DNA from: Chlorobiota bacterium
GTDB lineage: Bacteria; Bacteroidota; Bacteroidia; Flavobacteriales; Flavobacteriaceae
DNA length: 9,193 bases
Assembly: GCA_013151975.1 (NCBI GenBank)
Contig: JAADHG010000223.1
Span: 1 to 9,193, forward strand
Direction of reading: 5' to 3'
The notes beneath the pieces are model-generated. The model ran no database searches, was not told where the DNA came from, and worked only from the letters and a program-made list of their open reading frames with translations. Each line of letters begins with the position of its first letter. Within the stretch, counting starts at the first letter, position 1. Of the stretch, positions 1 through 7,070 are shown in pieces. Position numbers and translations under genes: made by a program.

Positions 1-17
1 TCAAACAATAAGCTAAG

Positions 18-106
18 CTCGTAATATTTTCAAGAATATTTCCTACAAACTATGCAAACTTATTAACATACTCGTAATCTTTTAATAATTTATCTTACTC
101 ATAATC
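18..106 (+). promoter_or_regulatory. Three short direct repeats upstream of the sigma-54-like promoter, possible activator sites
   Basis: CTCGTAAT occurs at 18-25 and again inside ACTCGTAATC (70-79). A third copy with one mismatch, ACTCATAATC, is at 97-106. They lie roughly 55 to 140 bases before the predicted start of transcription. Activators of sigma-54 promoters usually bind upstream in this range. The middle and last copies are 27 bases apart and the first and middle 53 apart. The region is AT-rich, so chance remains possible. Confidence 0.3.
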
Positions 107-132
107 AGTTGCTTTCATTAATTCTAAAATTC

Positions 133-150
133 TTGGCACGCTGTTTGGTA
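133..150 (+). promoter_or_regulatory. Putative sigma-54 (-24/-12) promoter of the secreted-protein gene
   Basis: The sequence reads TTGGCACG (133-140), four bases, then TTGGTA (145-150). The sigma-54 consensus is TTGGCACG-N4-TTGCWW, so the -24 half is perfect and the spacing is exact. The only departure is G instead of C at the -12 position (148). Transcription would start near 160, leaving a leader of about 25 bases before the ATG at 185. No TAnnTTTG box of the usual Bacteroidota type is seen in front of this gene. An activator ATPase of the bEBP class would be needed. Only sequence similarity supports this. Confidence 0.7.
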
Positions 151-184
151 ATAGCTAAGTAAGTTCAACTAAAAACTCACAATT

Positions 185-1357
185 ATGAAAAATGTAAGAT
201 ATATTTTAGCAGCTTTACTCCTAGTAGGAGTTACTGCGTTCGCAACCACAACCAGCAACAGTTATAACAATAATACTTATGCATCAAACTCTGCAAGAGG
301 TTATGGTAATTCTTTCATTTTTGTTGAGCAAGGTGTAGAATTTGCTATTTTCCCTGACGGACAATTCGATTTTAATGTAAACAGCTATGGTCCAAACTTT
401 GGAGTTAACGCAAGCTTTGGTGGTGCAAATATCAGTTTTAATACAGGTTACAGCTATGATGCCTATGTACAGTATGACGATTATGGTGCAGTAATACAAA
501 TTGAGAATATACCAATTTATTACGATTATTATGGACGCATTATTCAAGCTGGAAATGTGCGTATTAACTATAATAATAGAGGTTACGTAACTAGTGTTGG
601 TGGATTATATATTTACTACAACAATTATAATAGATATTCTTATAGTTCAGGTTATATTAATGCTTACAACAGATATTATGTGTATAGACCTTGGCACAAT
701 TATTATTCGGTACCACATTTAAGTTTACGTATTGCATTACATAGACCTTACAGACAACATTATACACCTAACAGATATGCGTATTACAGACCTTATAGAA
801 ATAATTACAGACCAAATGTTTCATATTCTACAAGCAGAAGAGGTTCTGTTGCAATAAATAATAATAGAAGTAGAAATAGAAGTGATAGATATAGACAAAG
901 TAATGCAACTAATAGAAATAGTGCCTTAACGAGAGGACGTCGCGTAGCAAGTGTAGATCAAACAAGACGTACAAGTAATAGACAACTATCTCGTACTAGT
1001 GATAAATCTAGAGGAAGAATGCTTAATACTAGAAATAGAGTAAGCTCTAAACCTAGAACAACATCCAGACCTAGAGTTACAAACAGAGGTACAAATACTG
1101 TGAAACCAAGAACGACACAAAAACGTTCTAGAACTGTTAATAGAAATAACAGTACAAAGCCAAGAGCAATCTCTAAATCTAGAACAACATCTAAACCTAG
1201 AGTTGCTAATACGCAAACCAGACGTAAAACAAATACGGTTAAACAACGTCCGCAACGAAGCAATAATAAACCTTCGCAACGCGTTACTAAAACAACTCGT
1301 AGTAGATCAAGTGCCTCAAGGTCAACTCAAAGAAAACCTACGAGAAGAAGAAATTAA
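185..1357 (+). CDS. Secreted protein with 16-residue Tyr-rich repeats and a long Arg-rich tail (hypothetical)
   Basis: The function is unknown; I recall similar signal-peptide, Tyr-rich proteins as conserved hypotheticals in Flavobacteriaceae. Residues 1-20 form a signal peptide (Lys/Arg, then a hydrophobic run, then AFA), so the product should leave the cytoplasm. Residues 45-85 look beta-rich (FIFVEQGVEFAIFPDG). Residues 99-146 are three tandem 16-residue units, each with Gly at position 3, Ile at 13, Tyr at 15 and Asp/Asn at 16; 147-162 may be a worn fourth copy. Residues 89-208 contain 31 Tyr. From about 212 to 390 the chain is Arg/Lys/Ser/Thr/Asn-rich and looks disordered, with no Asp or Glu after residue 273 and recurring KPR triplets. 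The basic tail could bind acidic polysaccharide, LPS or DNA; that is inference. There is no type IX sorting domain, lipobox or membrane segment beyond the signal. The gene stands alone behind a sigma-54-like promoter and ends at a strong terminator. The ATG is chosen because the signal peptide follows directly. Confidence 0.85.
   Translation: MKNVRYILAALLLVGVTAFATTTSNSYNNNTYASNSARGYGNSFIFVEQGVEFAIFPDGQFDFNVNSYGPNFGVNASFGGANISFNTGYSYDAYVQYDDYGAVIQIENIPIYYDYYGRIIQAGNVRINYNNRGYVTSVGGLYIYYNNYNRYSYSSGYINAYNRYYVYRPWHNYYSVPHLSLRIALHRPYRQHYTPNRYAYYRPYRNNYRPNVSYSTSRRGSVAINNNRSRNRSDRYRQSNATNRNSALTRGRRVASVDQTRRTSNRQLSRTSDKSRGRMLNTRNRVSSKPRTTSRPRVTNRGTNTVKPRTTQKRSRTVNRNNSTKPRAISKSRTTSKPRVANTQTRRKTNTVKQRPQRSNNKPSQRVTKTTRSRSSASRSTQRKPTRRRN
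1045..1206 (+). repeat. Internal direct repeat in the basic-tail coding region
   Basis: Bases 1045-1080 and 1171-1206 match at 32 of 36 positions with a 126-base (42-codon) offset. They encode SKPRTTSRPRVT and SKSRTTSKPRVA. Three of the four differences are C/T or A/G changes within otherwise identical text, so this looks like a duplication and not just similar composition. A second, weaker pair encodes NTVKPR (residues 304-309) and NTVKQR (350-355). The tail probably grew by tandem duplication. Confidence 0.6.
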
Positions 1358-1381
1358 AATAATTTTTGGTTAGTTAGTTGG

Positions 1382-1424
1382 AAAACCCTGTAAGCGTATG
1401 CCTCAAAGCACCTTATAGGGTTTT
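1382..1424. terminator. Bidirectional intrinsic terminator between convergent genes
   Basis: AAAACCCTGTAAG (1382-1394) pairs with CTTATAGGGTTTT (1412-1424), giving a 13-bp stem with a single G-T wobble and a 17-base loop. On the plus strand the stem runs into TTTTTGTTTT (1421-1430), a good U-tract. On the minus strand it ends in TTTTCC, which is weaker. It lies 24 bases after the stop of the secreted-protein gene and 4 bases beyond the stop codon of the convergent flippase gene, so it serves both. Confidence 0.85.
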
Positions 1425-1428
1425 TGTT

Positions 1429-2889
1429 TTAACTAGTTTTTCTAAAAAGCTTATTTATTATTGCTGTAATATCTTCTGAAAGATTTAAAAAGTAAACTAC
1501 CAATCCATAACATAAGCCAATCAAGATAGATTTTAAAGCTATATTAACTATAGCGTGAAACGGAAATTCCCAGAAATAGAATACACCAATCAACACTAAA
1601 ATAAGTACTAGTGTTTTTACCGTATTAACTGTAAATGGTGTCATTTTAAACTTTACCCAGACAAAACTCACTTTTGCAATGTTATATATTATAATAGAAA
1701 TAAAAGTTGCAAACGCTGCGCCATTAATACCATAATTAGGGATAAGTACCATATTTAACAGTACTGCCATTACTGCTAATAATACGCCTAGTAACAATAC
1801 TATTCTGTAATAATCACTATTAAATAAAATAGCATTATTATTACCTATAAGGTTATCAGAAAGCTTTGCTATACTAACTAAAAACACAACCATTAAACCA
1901 TTGCTAAACTCAGGAGGAATTAATTTATAGAGCTCATTAATATTTAAAACAATAAGCAGAAAAATAAATCCGCTAATAATAAATAAGTTTAACGAACTCT
2001 TTTTATATAAAACCTTAAGGCTATTGATATCTTTATTATTTAAGAAAACTGCGGTTATAGGATTTGTTATTTGGTGCATTGATCGTGCTGGCACACCCAC
2101 AACGGTGGCTATATAAATAGCAACACCATAAAAAGCTACCTTTTCTATTTGAATGTATTGCCCAATCATAAACTTATCTATTTCTAAAATAATATTAGCC
2201 ACAGAACCGGCAATTATAATGAGTAAAGTATATTTAATAATAGCTGATAGGTTTGGTATTTTAGCAAACTTTATAGTAGGTCGCTTTATTCTAAACGCAT
2301 AAAGCATCATTACTACGGTTCTAATAATGTAAACTGTTACTACACCATATATAAATTGATCTACTGTAAGCCAATCAAAAGATATGAATACAAATAATAG
2401 CAGTACTCCTACTCTATGAAACACCTCTTTCATGAAATTTCCAAATACACTCTGCATTTGTACTTTTGCCCATGAATAAAAAATTTCGAAATATGAAAAG
2501 CATATTGCTGCAACAAAGATGAGCACCACATAGTCGCCAATAATCGCATTTTTTTCGGAAAGCAGATTTGCAATAAGATCAAAAGACAAGTACCCAATAA
2601 GTCCAAAAGGAATCACAATAAACAGTGGCAATATTAACATTAACGTTAAAAAACTATTGATGCTATTGCGCGTTTTAAATGTAGAATAAAATTTAATGAT
2701 AGTATTATGCACTCCCAATGCAAAAAGCGGCATCATAATATTTGCAGTAGATAACACAAATGCAACTAATCCATGATAATCGTTGGGAAGAAATTTTGTA
2801 AACAAAAACAGCACATTAACTGCACCAATCCCAAACCCTAAGTAGGTTATGATGGTGTTTTTAAATGACTGATTTTGAACTATTCCCAT
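1429..2889 (-). CDS. Polysaccharide flippase, Wzx/MOP superfamily membrane protein
   Basis: A 486-residue, very hydrophobic protein with about 14 likely membrane helices, the usual size and shape for O-antigen/teichoic-acid flippases of the MOP exporter superfamily (PolySacc_synt/RfbX type). These move undecaprenyl-linked glycans from the cytoplasmic to the periplasmic face of the inner membrane. The opening (QSFKNTIITYLGFGIGAVN, residues 7-25) and its charged, short loops fit this family, as does the Arg-containing MHQITNP stretch in the middle. It begins 7 bases after the stop of the glycosyltransferase gene, so the two are almost certainly co-transcribed and functionally coupled. It is the last gene of the minus-strand block and ends at the terminator hairpin. 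The exact substrate cannot be read from the sequence. I do not assign wzx because no linked polymerase or ligase is visible. Confidence 0.88.
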   Translation of the reverse strand: MGIVQNQSFKNTIITYLGFGIGAVNVLFLFTKFLPNDYHGLVAFVLSTANIMMPLFALGVHNTIIKFYSTFKTRNSINSFLTLMLILPLFIVIPFGLIGYLSFDLIANLLSEKNAIIGDYVVLIFVAAICFSYFEIFYSWAKVQMQSVFGNFMKEVFHRVGVLLLFVFISFDWLTVDQFIYGVVTVYIIRTVVMMLYAFRIKRPTIKFAKIPNLSAIIKYTLLIIIAGSVANIILEIDKFMIGQYIQIEKVAFYGVAIYIATVVGVPARSMHQITNPITAVFLNNKDINSLKVLYKKSSLNLFIISGFIFLLIVLNINELYKLIPPEFSNGLMVVFLVSIAKLSDNLIGNNNAILFNSDYYRIVLLLGVLLAVMAVLLNMVLIPNYGINGAAFATFISIIIYNIAKVSFVWVKFKMTPFTVNTVKTLVLILVLIGVFYFWEFPFHAIVNIALKSILIGLCYGLVVYFLNLSEDITAIINKLFRKTS

Positions 2890-2896
2890 AGATTAA

Positions 2897-4174
2897 TTAT
2901 GCTATTAAATCTGAAAGTTTTTTAGTTAGTTCCTTTCGGCTATATTGTTGTAAACCAATAGCATGACTTTGTAAATCATGACGTCTAAAGGCATCAAAAT
3001 GCTCTAATATTTTGTGCTTTAACTGATCGTATTCTGAATACTCAAAATAATGTCCTGTATTAGTCGCTGCAATTATTTGAGCAACATCAGAATCTTTGGG
3101 TCCCAAAGCTAAAATTGGTCTTCCAGAAACCATGTACTCAAATAGTTTTCCTGGAATGATACACTTGGTATCTTCAGAGTTTATTTCTATTAATAATAAT
3201 ACTTGTGACTGTTTTTGATAGCGTATGGCTTCATCATGAGATACATAACCTACCAAGTTTACAAATTGAGAAAGGTTATGAGCGTCCAAACTTCCTAAAA
3301 CTTCCTTACTAACAGCACCAACCAAATTTAATTGAAACTGTGATTGAAAAACTTTATCTTCTCTAACAATATCTCGTAATACTTGCCATAATACCTCAGG
3401 GTTTCTTTCAGACAACAACGACCCAATATGAGCAAAAGAAAACTTAGTATCTAAAACAGTCTCTTCTACTGTGTTTACATCATAGCCATTAGTGATTACA
3501 GTAATAGGTTTTTTTGTTATGGCTTCAAACTCTCGTTTTGTTGTCGGGCTCGTTACAACAATATGATCTGCGCTGTTAAGTACTTCAGATTCTAGTTTTT
3601 TATGCTTCAATCTAGCTAATCTTAAAAGTTTTAGTTTTTTATGATACCCGATAGTCGTCCAAGGATCTCTAAAATCGGCAATCCATTTTAAATTAAAGTT
3701 ATGCTTTAAATCCAAACCGATAAGATGCATACTATGAGGTGGTCCTGTCGTAATAATAGTATTAATATTATGATCTTTAATATAATTAGATAAAAAACTT
3801 ACCGAAGGTTTTATCCAATTTTTACGTGCATCTGGAATAAAGAAATTACCACGAATAAAAAGTAATAACTTCTCAACAATACTTTGTTTCTTTTGGTCAG
3901 GAATAATACCCTGACTTATAGTTTCTGATTGTTTATTTGAAATAGTAGCAGCGGCTTTATAAGGCTCTTTAATGGGTTGCTTTAAAATAGTGACATGCTT
4001 AGGCATTTCACCTATTAAACTCTCATCTACGATAGGGTAACTTGGGTTTTCAGGAATATATACAATGGGTTCTATATTAAAATCTTTAAGATACTTAACA
4101 AATTTTAACCAACGCTGTACTCCTGGACCTCCAGCAGGTGGCCAATAATATGTTATGATGAGTACTTTTTTCAT
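2897..4174 (-). CDS. Glycosyltransferase, GT-B fold, family 4-like
   Basis: A 425-residue cytoplasmic or membrane-associated sugar transferase, normal length for GT-B enzymes. The N-terminal acceptor domain shows the signature YYWPPAGGPGVQRWLKFVKYL-like start (residues 9-29), ITTGPPHSMHLIG (141-153) and ADFRDPW (166-172). The C-terminal nucleotide-sugar domain starts near 245 (FAHIGSLLSERNPE) and carries PGKLFEYMVSGRPIL (341-355), where Glu347 is the likely nucleotide-sugar-binding Glu of the family. It probably transfers a sugar from an NDP-sugar to a lipid-linked or nascent glycan; donor and acceptor are unknown. It sits between the YfhO-like gene (83-base gap filled by a repeat) and the flippase gene (7-base gap), which suggests it makes the glycan that the flippase exports. 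The ATG lies only 6 bases after the repeat hairpin and directly starts the KKVLIITYYWPP strand, so the start is secure. Confidence 0.9.
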   Translation of the reverse strand: MKKVLIITYYWPPAGGPGVQRWLKFVKYLKDFNIEPIVYIPENPSYPIVDESLIGEMPKHVTILKQPIKEPYKAAATISNKQSETISQGIIPDQKKQSIVEKLLLFIRGNFFIPDARKNWIKPSVSFLSNYIKDHNINTIITTGPPHSMHLIGLDLKHNFNLKWIADFRDPWTTIGYHKKLKLLRLARLKHKKLESEVLNSADHIVVTSPTTKREFEAITKKPITVITNGYDVNTVEETVLDTKFSFAHIGSLLSERNPEVLWQVLRDIVREDKVFQSQFQLNLVGAVSKEVLGSLDAHNLSQFVNLVGYVSHDEAIRYQKQSQVLLLIEINSEDTKCIIPGKLFEYMVSGRPILALGPKDSDVAQIIAATNTGHYFEYSEYDQLKHKILEHFDAFRRHDLQSHAIGLQQYSRKELTKKLSDLIA

Positions 4175-4180
4175 ATTTTA

Positions 4181-4255
4181 ATTCCTACGAAGACAGGAAT
4201 CTATTTTTAACAAAATTTATATTTCCAAGTGGATTCCTGCCTTCGCAGGAATGAC
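4181..4255. repeat. Head-to-head pair of REP-like palindromes
   Basis: Two 20-base palindromes face each other across 32 bases. Bases 4233-4252 read ATTCCTGC-CTTC-GCAGGAAT, a perfect 8-bp stem with a 4-base loop. Bases 4181-4200 are the same element in reverse orientation with two changes. The two can also pair with each other as a longer stem (4181-4201 with 4232-4252). The block fills nearly the whole gap between the yfhO-like stop (4258) and the transferase start (4174), and is less AT-rich than its surroundings. Such elements are common in flavobacterial gaps. It may stabilise or partly terminate the upstream transcript. On the minus strand its last bases give AGGAAT just before the ATG. 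Confidence 0.8.
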
Positions 4256-4257
4256 AA

Positions 4258-6672
4258 TTATTTTCTACTTCTTTTAAACTCATAAAACAAGCCTCCAATA
4301 ATTAATAAAACTACAATTATAGTACTGCCTAATGCAATACCACTTCCTGTCTTTATAATTTGTGGTTCGAATTTAAACTCTATAGTATGATTTCCTGCAG
4401 GTATTTCCATCCCTCGTAACACATAGTTTACTCTAATATGTGCTGCTTCTACGCCATCAATATAAGCTTGCCAACCTTGACCGTAATAATTTTCTGAAAA
4501 CACAGCAAACCCATCATTTGAATTATTGGATTGATATTGTAAATAGTTTGGTTTATATGAAGTTAGTTTTATGCTTGTAAGTGAATCTAAAGTGAAACTT
4601 TTATTCTCTTTTCTCCATTGACTATCTATTACAGCCACACGCTTAGTGTCTAAAGTATCTAAGGCTTTAATCTCGGCATTAGCATTTTCAACTACTTTTA
4701 AATGTTTAATAAACCACGCATTGCCATTAGCTTCTGGGTTATTAAATACTTGTGATTGCCCATCCTCTGCTTGAGCAATAATATATTTTGTGTTTAACAT
4801 ATTGAGCACTCCCATATGGTTTTTAGAAATATAAAAATCAAACAACTCATTGTAACGCTTCATTTTTGCGGCGTGATAACCATTTAATGAGTTATGAAAA
4901 TACGATGGTCTTGTATTCGCTGTGGTTAAATCAAAAACACGATAGTATGATTTATCTTTTAGAATCTCCAAATCGGCAGCAGTAGCCTGATATGGTTTTT
5001 GAACTTGAATAGCAGATACAAAATCGTCATTATTAACGTAGCGTCTGTCTACAGCCACCAAATCAAATACAATGAGTACTGCAAACGCTACAATAACTAA
5101 GTTCTGTGTGAGTTTCTTCTTTAAGAACATCCAAATCAAACCCGCCGAAAGTAACACCAAAACAAGTGTTCGGATAGTATCGGAAGTAAAGATTGCTTTT
5201 CTATCGTCTTTAATGGCATCAATAAAATTTTGTCCGTAAGCCTGAATGTATTGCCCATCTCTAATACCAACAAAATCGAATAAACTGCCTTTAAACAATA
5301 AAAAAACAAGGGATAGTCCTGCTGTAATTAGAGTCGTGTATTTTAAAGCGTTTAGCTTATTTTCTTCTGTTTCAGAATCGCTAAACAATTTTACCAAACC
5401 AAATATGCCTAAAATTGGAATACAGAGTTCTAAAATTACCTGTATAGAACTTACGGCTCTAAACTTGTTGTATAGTGGAAAATAATCTATAAAAAAGTCG
5501 GTTAGAAAGCCTATGTTTTTTCCATAGGAGAGCAAAAGTGCCATTATGGTTCCTCCCAAAAGCCACCATTTTAAGCGACCCTTTACTAAAAACAAGCCTA
5601 GTACAAATAAAAACAAGATGACTGCGCCAACATAAGCTGGTGCTTCTACAATAGGTTGTTTTCCCCAATATGTTGGCGCATGTTTGGTTTCGTTTATAGC
5701 TTGTATAGGCGTAGCTCCTAGACTTATAAAAGCATCATAGGTCTTGGAGTCTTTACCAATGTTCTCATAACTACCTCCTCCCATAAATCGTGGGATAAAC
5801 AAATTGAAACTCTCTAAAATGCCATAGCTATATTCAGTTATGTAATCTTTATCTAATCCAGAAGTTACTGCTTTTGGAGAACCATCAGGGTTTATGGTGA
5901 GCTCACTTTTTCCTCGTGTACTTTCTTTTACGTATTCTTTTGTCGCTAAAATATTTGTAGCATTCAGACCAATAGACAAAACAACTGCGACTAATAACAC
6001 TACTACTGATTTAAAAAAATGAGGCATTTCTTTTTTCTTATATGCATCAATCAAATAGGCTACTCCCAATACAATTACCAACAACATCAAATAATAGGTC
6101 ATTTGAAAGTGGTTAGCAACAATCTCGAGTGCCATTGCAATAGTAGTGAGTAAAAAACCAGCAATATACTTTCGTTTAAACGTGAGTAAAATTCCACTTA
6201 AAACTAACGGCATGTAAGCAATCGCATGTGCTTTACTATTATGGCCAACACCAAGTATAATGATTAAATATGTTGAAAACCCGAAAGCCAAGGCACCAAG
6301 TGCTGCCAATTTATAATCTACCTTTAATACTAAGAGCAGAATGTAAAATCCTATAAAATATAGGAATAAATAATCGGCAGGTCGCGGTAAAAACCGAAGG
6401 GACAAATCTAATTTTTTAATATAGTTATGAGGATATTTTGCACCCAATAAATAGGTTGGCATGCCTCCAAAAGCACTATTGGTCCAATAGGTTTCTGTTC
6501 CTGTTTTAGCTCTAAAATCGTTTTGCTGCTTAGCCATTCCAGTGTATTGCATAATATCGCTCTGGAAAATTTGTTTTCCTTTAAGTACGGGGTTAAAATA
6601 CAATAGAGAAGCAGCCACAAAGCCTATTATAATTAGAACATGTGGAAGGATTTTTTTAAATGAAAAATTCAT
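4258..6672 (-). CDS. YfhO-family membrane protein, likely GT-C-type glycosyltransferase
   Basis: An 804-residue inner-membrane protein of the YfhO family (Pfam YfhO). One helix (about 11-27) precedes an outer loop with an acidic residue in QSDIMQY (37-43) and the WTNSAFGGMPTY motif (63-74). A dozen further helices follow between about 100 and 545. Conserved family stretches include GHNSKAHAIAYMPLV (143-157), NHFQMTYY (187-194) and YNKFRAVSSI (401-410). Residues 546-770 form a soluble, probably periplasmic domain with the family's NYYGQGWQAYIDG (728-740) and IPAGNHTIEFKFEP (757-770) motifs, ending in a last helix (775-797) and a basic tail. In Bacillus, YfhO is linked to glycosylation of lipoteichoic acid from a lipid-linked sugar. 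A matching role here, adding sugars to an exported surface glycan or protein, is inferred from the fold and from the transferase and flippase genes that follow. The start ATG at 6672 is 30 bases after the DUF4834 stop, consistent with one operon. Confidence 0.9.
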   Translation of the reverse strand: MNFSFKKILPHVLIIIGFVAASLLYFNPVLKGKQIFQSDIMQYTGMAKQQNDFRAKTGTETYWTNSAFGGMPTYLLGAKYPHNYIKKLDLSLRFLPRPADYLFLYFIGFYILLLVLKVDYKLAALGALAFGFSTYLIIILGVGHNSKAHAIAYMPLVLSGILLTFKRKYIAGFLLTTIAMALEIVANHFQMTYYLMLLVIVLGVAYLIDAYKKKEMPHFFKSVVVLLVAVVLSIGLNATNILATKEYVKESTRGKSELTINPDGSPKAVTSGLDKDYITEYSYGILESFNLFIPRFMGGGSYENIGKDSKTYDAFISLGATPIQAINETKHAPTYWGKQPIVEAPAYVGAVILFLFVLGLFLVKGRLKWWLLGGTIMALLLSYGKNIGFLTDFFIDYFPLYNKFRAVSSIQVILELCIPILGIFGLVKLFSDSETEENKLNALKYTTLITAGLSLVFLLFKGSLFDFVGIRDGQYIQAYGQNFIDAIKDDRKAIFTSDTIRTLVLVLLSAGLIWMFLKKKLTQNLVIVAFAVLIVFDLVAVDRRYVNNDDFVSAIQVQKPYQATAADLEILKDKSYYRVFDLTTANTRPSYFHNSLNGYHAAKMKRYNELFDFYISKNHMGVLNMLNTKYIIAQAEDGQSQVFNNPEANGNAWFIKHLKVVENANAEIKALDTLDTKRVAVIDSQWRKENKSFTLDSLTSIKLTSYKPNYLQYQSNNSNDGFAVFSENYYGQGWQAYIDGVEAAHIRVNYVLRGMEIPAGNHTIEFKFEPQIIKTGSGIALGSTIIVVLLIIGGLFYEFKRSRK

Positions 6673-6702
6673 GAATTAGTGCTGAAAATATTTTTTAGAA
6701 AA

Positions 6703-6984
6703 TTAATCAATTTCTTCGTAATCTACATATTCACCAACATCTTTATTTGAAGTTTTATTTTTGTTAGGCATCTTATCAATAGAAATCTCACCTTCATTTT
6801 TTGTTGTAGGCGGTGGTTTTTGATATTGTTTAAACTGTTGCCCAAACTTTTGCTGCGCTTTTTTAGCTACATAGCGCATTAATACAGGTGCAAATACTCG
6901 AGATAGTATTTTTACACCATACCAAACTAATAGTATTATTAAAATTGTTCTTACAAAACCAGTAAGTGAGGCATACTGCATCAT
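6703..6984 (-). CDS. DUF4834 family small membrane protein
   Basis: A 93-residue protein with one membrane helix near the N-terminus (about 10-28), a basic linker (residues 37-56, many Lys/Gln), a Pro/Thr/Asn-rich stretch and the acidic C-terminal motif GEYVDYEEID (84-93), which I recognise as typical of DUF4834, a family of Bacteroidota. The basic side probably faces the cytoplasm. Its function is unknown. It is the first gene of the minus-strand block, 30 bases before the YfhO-like gene. Similar pairing is what I recall in related genomes, so it may be an accessory or regulatory subunit of the YfhO protein; that is inference. Two ATG codons in a row (6984 and 6981) make the start uncertain by one residue. 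A TAnnTTTG box at 7008-7001 supports a start here. Confidence 0.82.
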   Translation of the reverse strand: MMQYASLTGFVRTILIILLVWYGVKILSRVFAPVLMRYVAKKAQQKFGQQFKQYQKPPPTTKNEGEISIDKMPNKNKTSNKDVGEYVDYEEID

Positions 6985-7000
6985 AAATAAAATATTTATT

Positions 7001-7008
7001 CAAAAATA
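7001..7008 (-). promoter_or_regulatory. Bacteroidota -7 box for the DUF4834-yfhO-glycosyltransferase-flippase block
   Basis: On the minus strand the bases read TATTTTTG, an exact match to the TAnnTTTG -7 element of Bacteroidota housekeeping promoters. It ends 16 bases before the ATG at 6984, giving a short leader. I see no clear TTG -33 element at the expected 17-23 base distance, so the match rests on one box and its position. Confidence 0.55.
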
Positions 7009-7062
7009 CAATTCTTCTAATTTAAATTCCGTTTATAGGTCATAAAAAAATAATAAAATCTA

Positions 7063-7070
7063 TATATTTG
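7063..7070 (+). promoter_or_regulatory. Bacteroidota -7 box for the beta-barrel and GNAT genes
   Basis: The bases TATATTTG match TAnnTTTG exactly and end 18 bases before the ATG at 7089, so transcription would begin near 7075. The TTG of this box (7068-7070) is in frame with the downstream gene and can be mistaken for its start codon. No convincing -33 TTG is visible. The box is arranged back to back with the one at 7001-7008 on the other strand. Confidence 0.55.

Noticed and set aside
23..40. AATATT-TTCAAG-AATATT inverted repeat as an operator or terminator.
   Set aside because: The arms are only six A/T pairs in an AT-rich stretch, with no U-tract and no second copy, so it is too weak to call.
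284..1279. Minus-strand open frames opposite the secreted-protein gene (284-547, 958-1263, 986-1279).
   Set aside because: They come from the skewed codon use of the plus-strand gene: Tyr/Asn codons and AGA/ACA runs leave few stops in reverse. The translations are Leu/Val- or Ser/Arg-rich without family features, and the plus frame has a clear signal peptide and repeats.
4211..4219. TAAATTTTG on the minus strand as a promoter within the repeat gap before the glycosyltransferase gene.
   Set aside because: It has three bases instead of two between TA and TTTG, no properly spaced -33 TTG, and lies in AT-rich spacer where such matches are expected by chance.
4181..4255. Paired palindromes as a CRISPR fragment or insertion-sequence ends.
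   Set aside because: There are only two copies, in inverted orientation, with 30-odd bases between them, no transposase and no target duplication visible.
5246..6620. Open frames at 5246-5485 (+), 5459-5668 (-) and 6408-6620 (-) inside the YfhO-like gene.
   Set aside because: All overlap conserved YfhO motifs in the 804-residue frame and their own translations resemble no known family.
7068..7070. TTG as the start codon of the beta-barrel protein.
   Set aside because: It coincides with the end of a TAnnTTTG promoter box, would sit upstream of the likely transcription start, and the ATG at 7089 begins a standard signal peptide.
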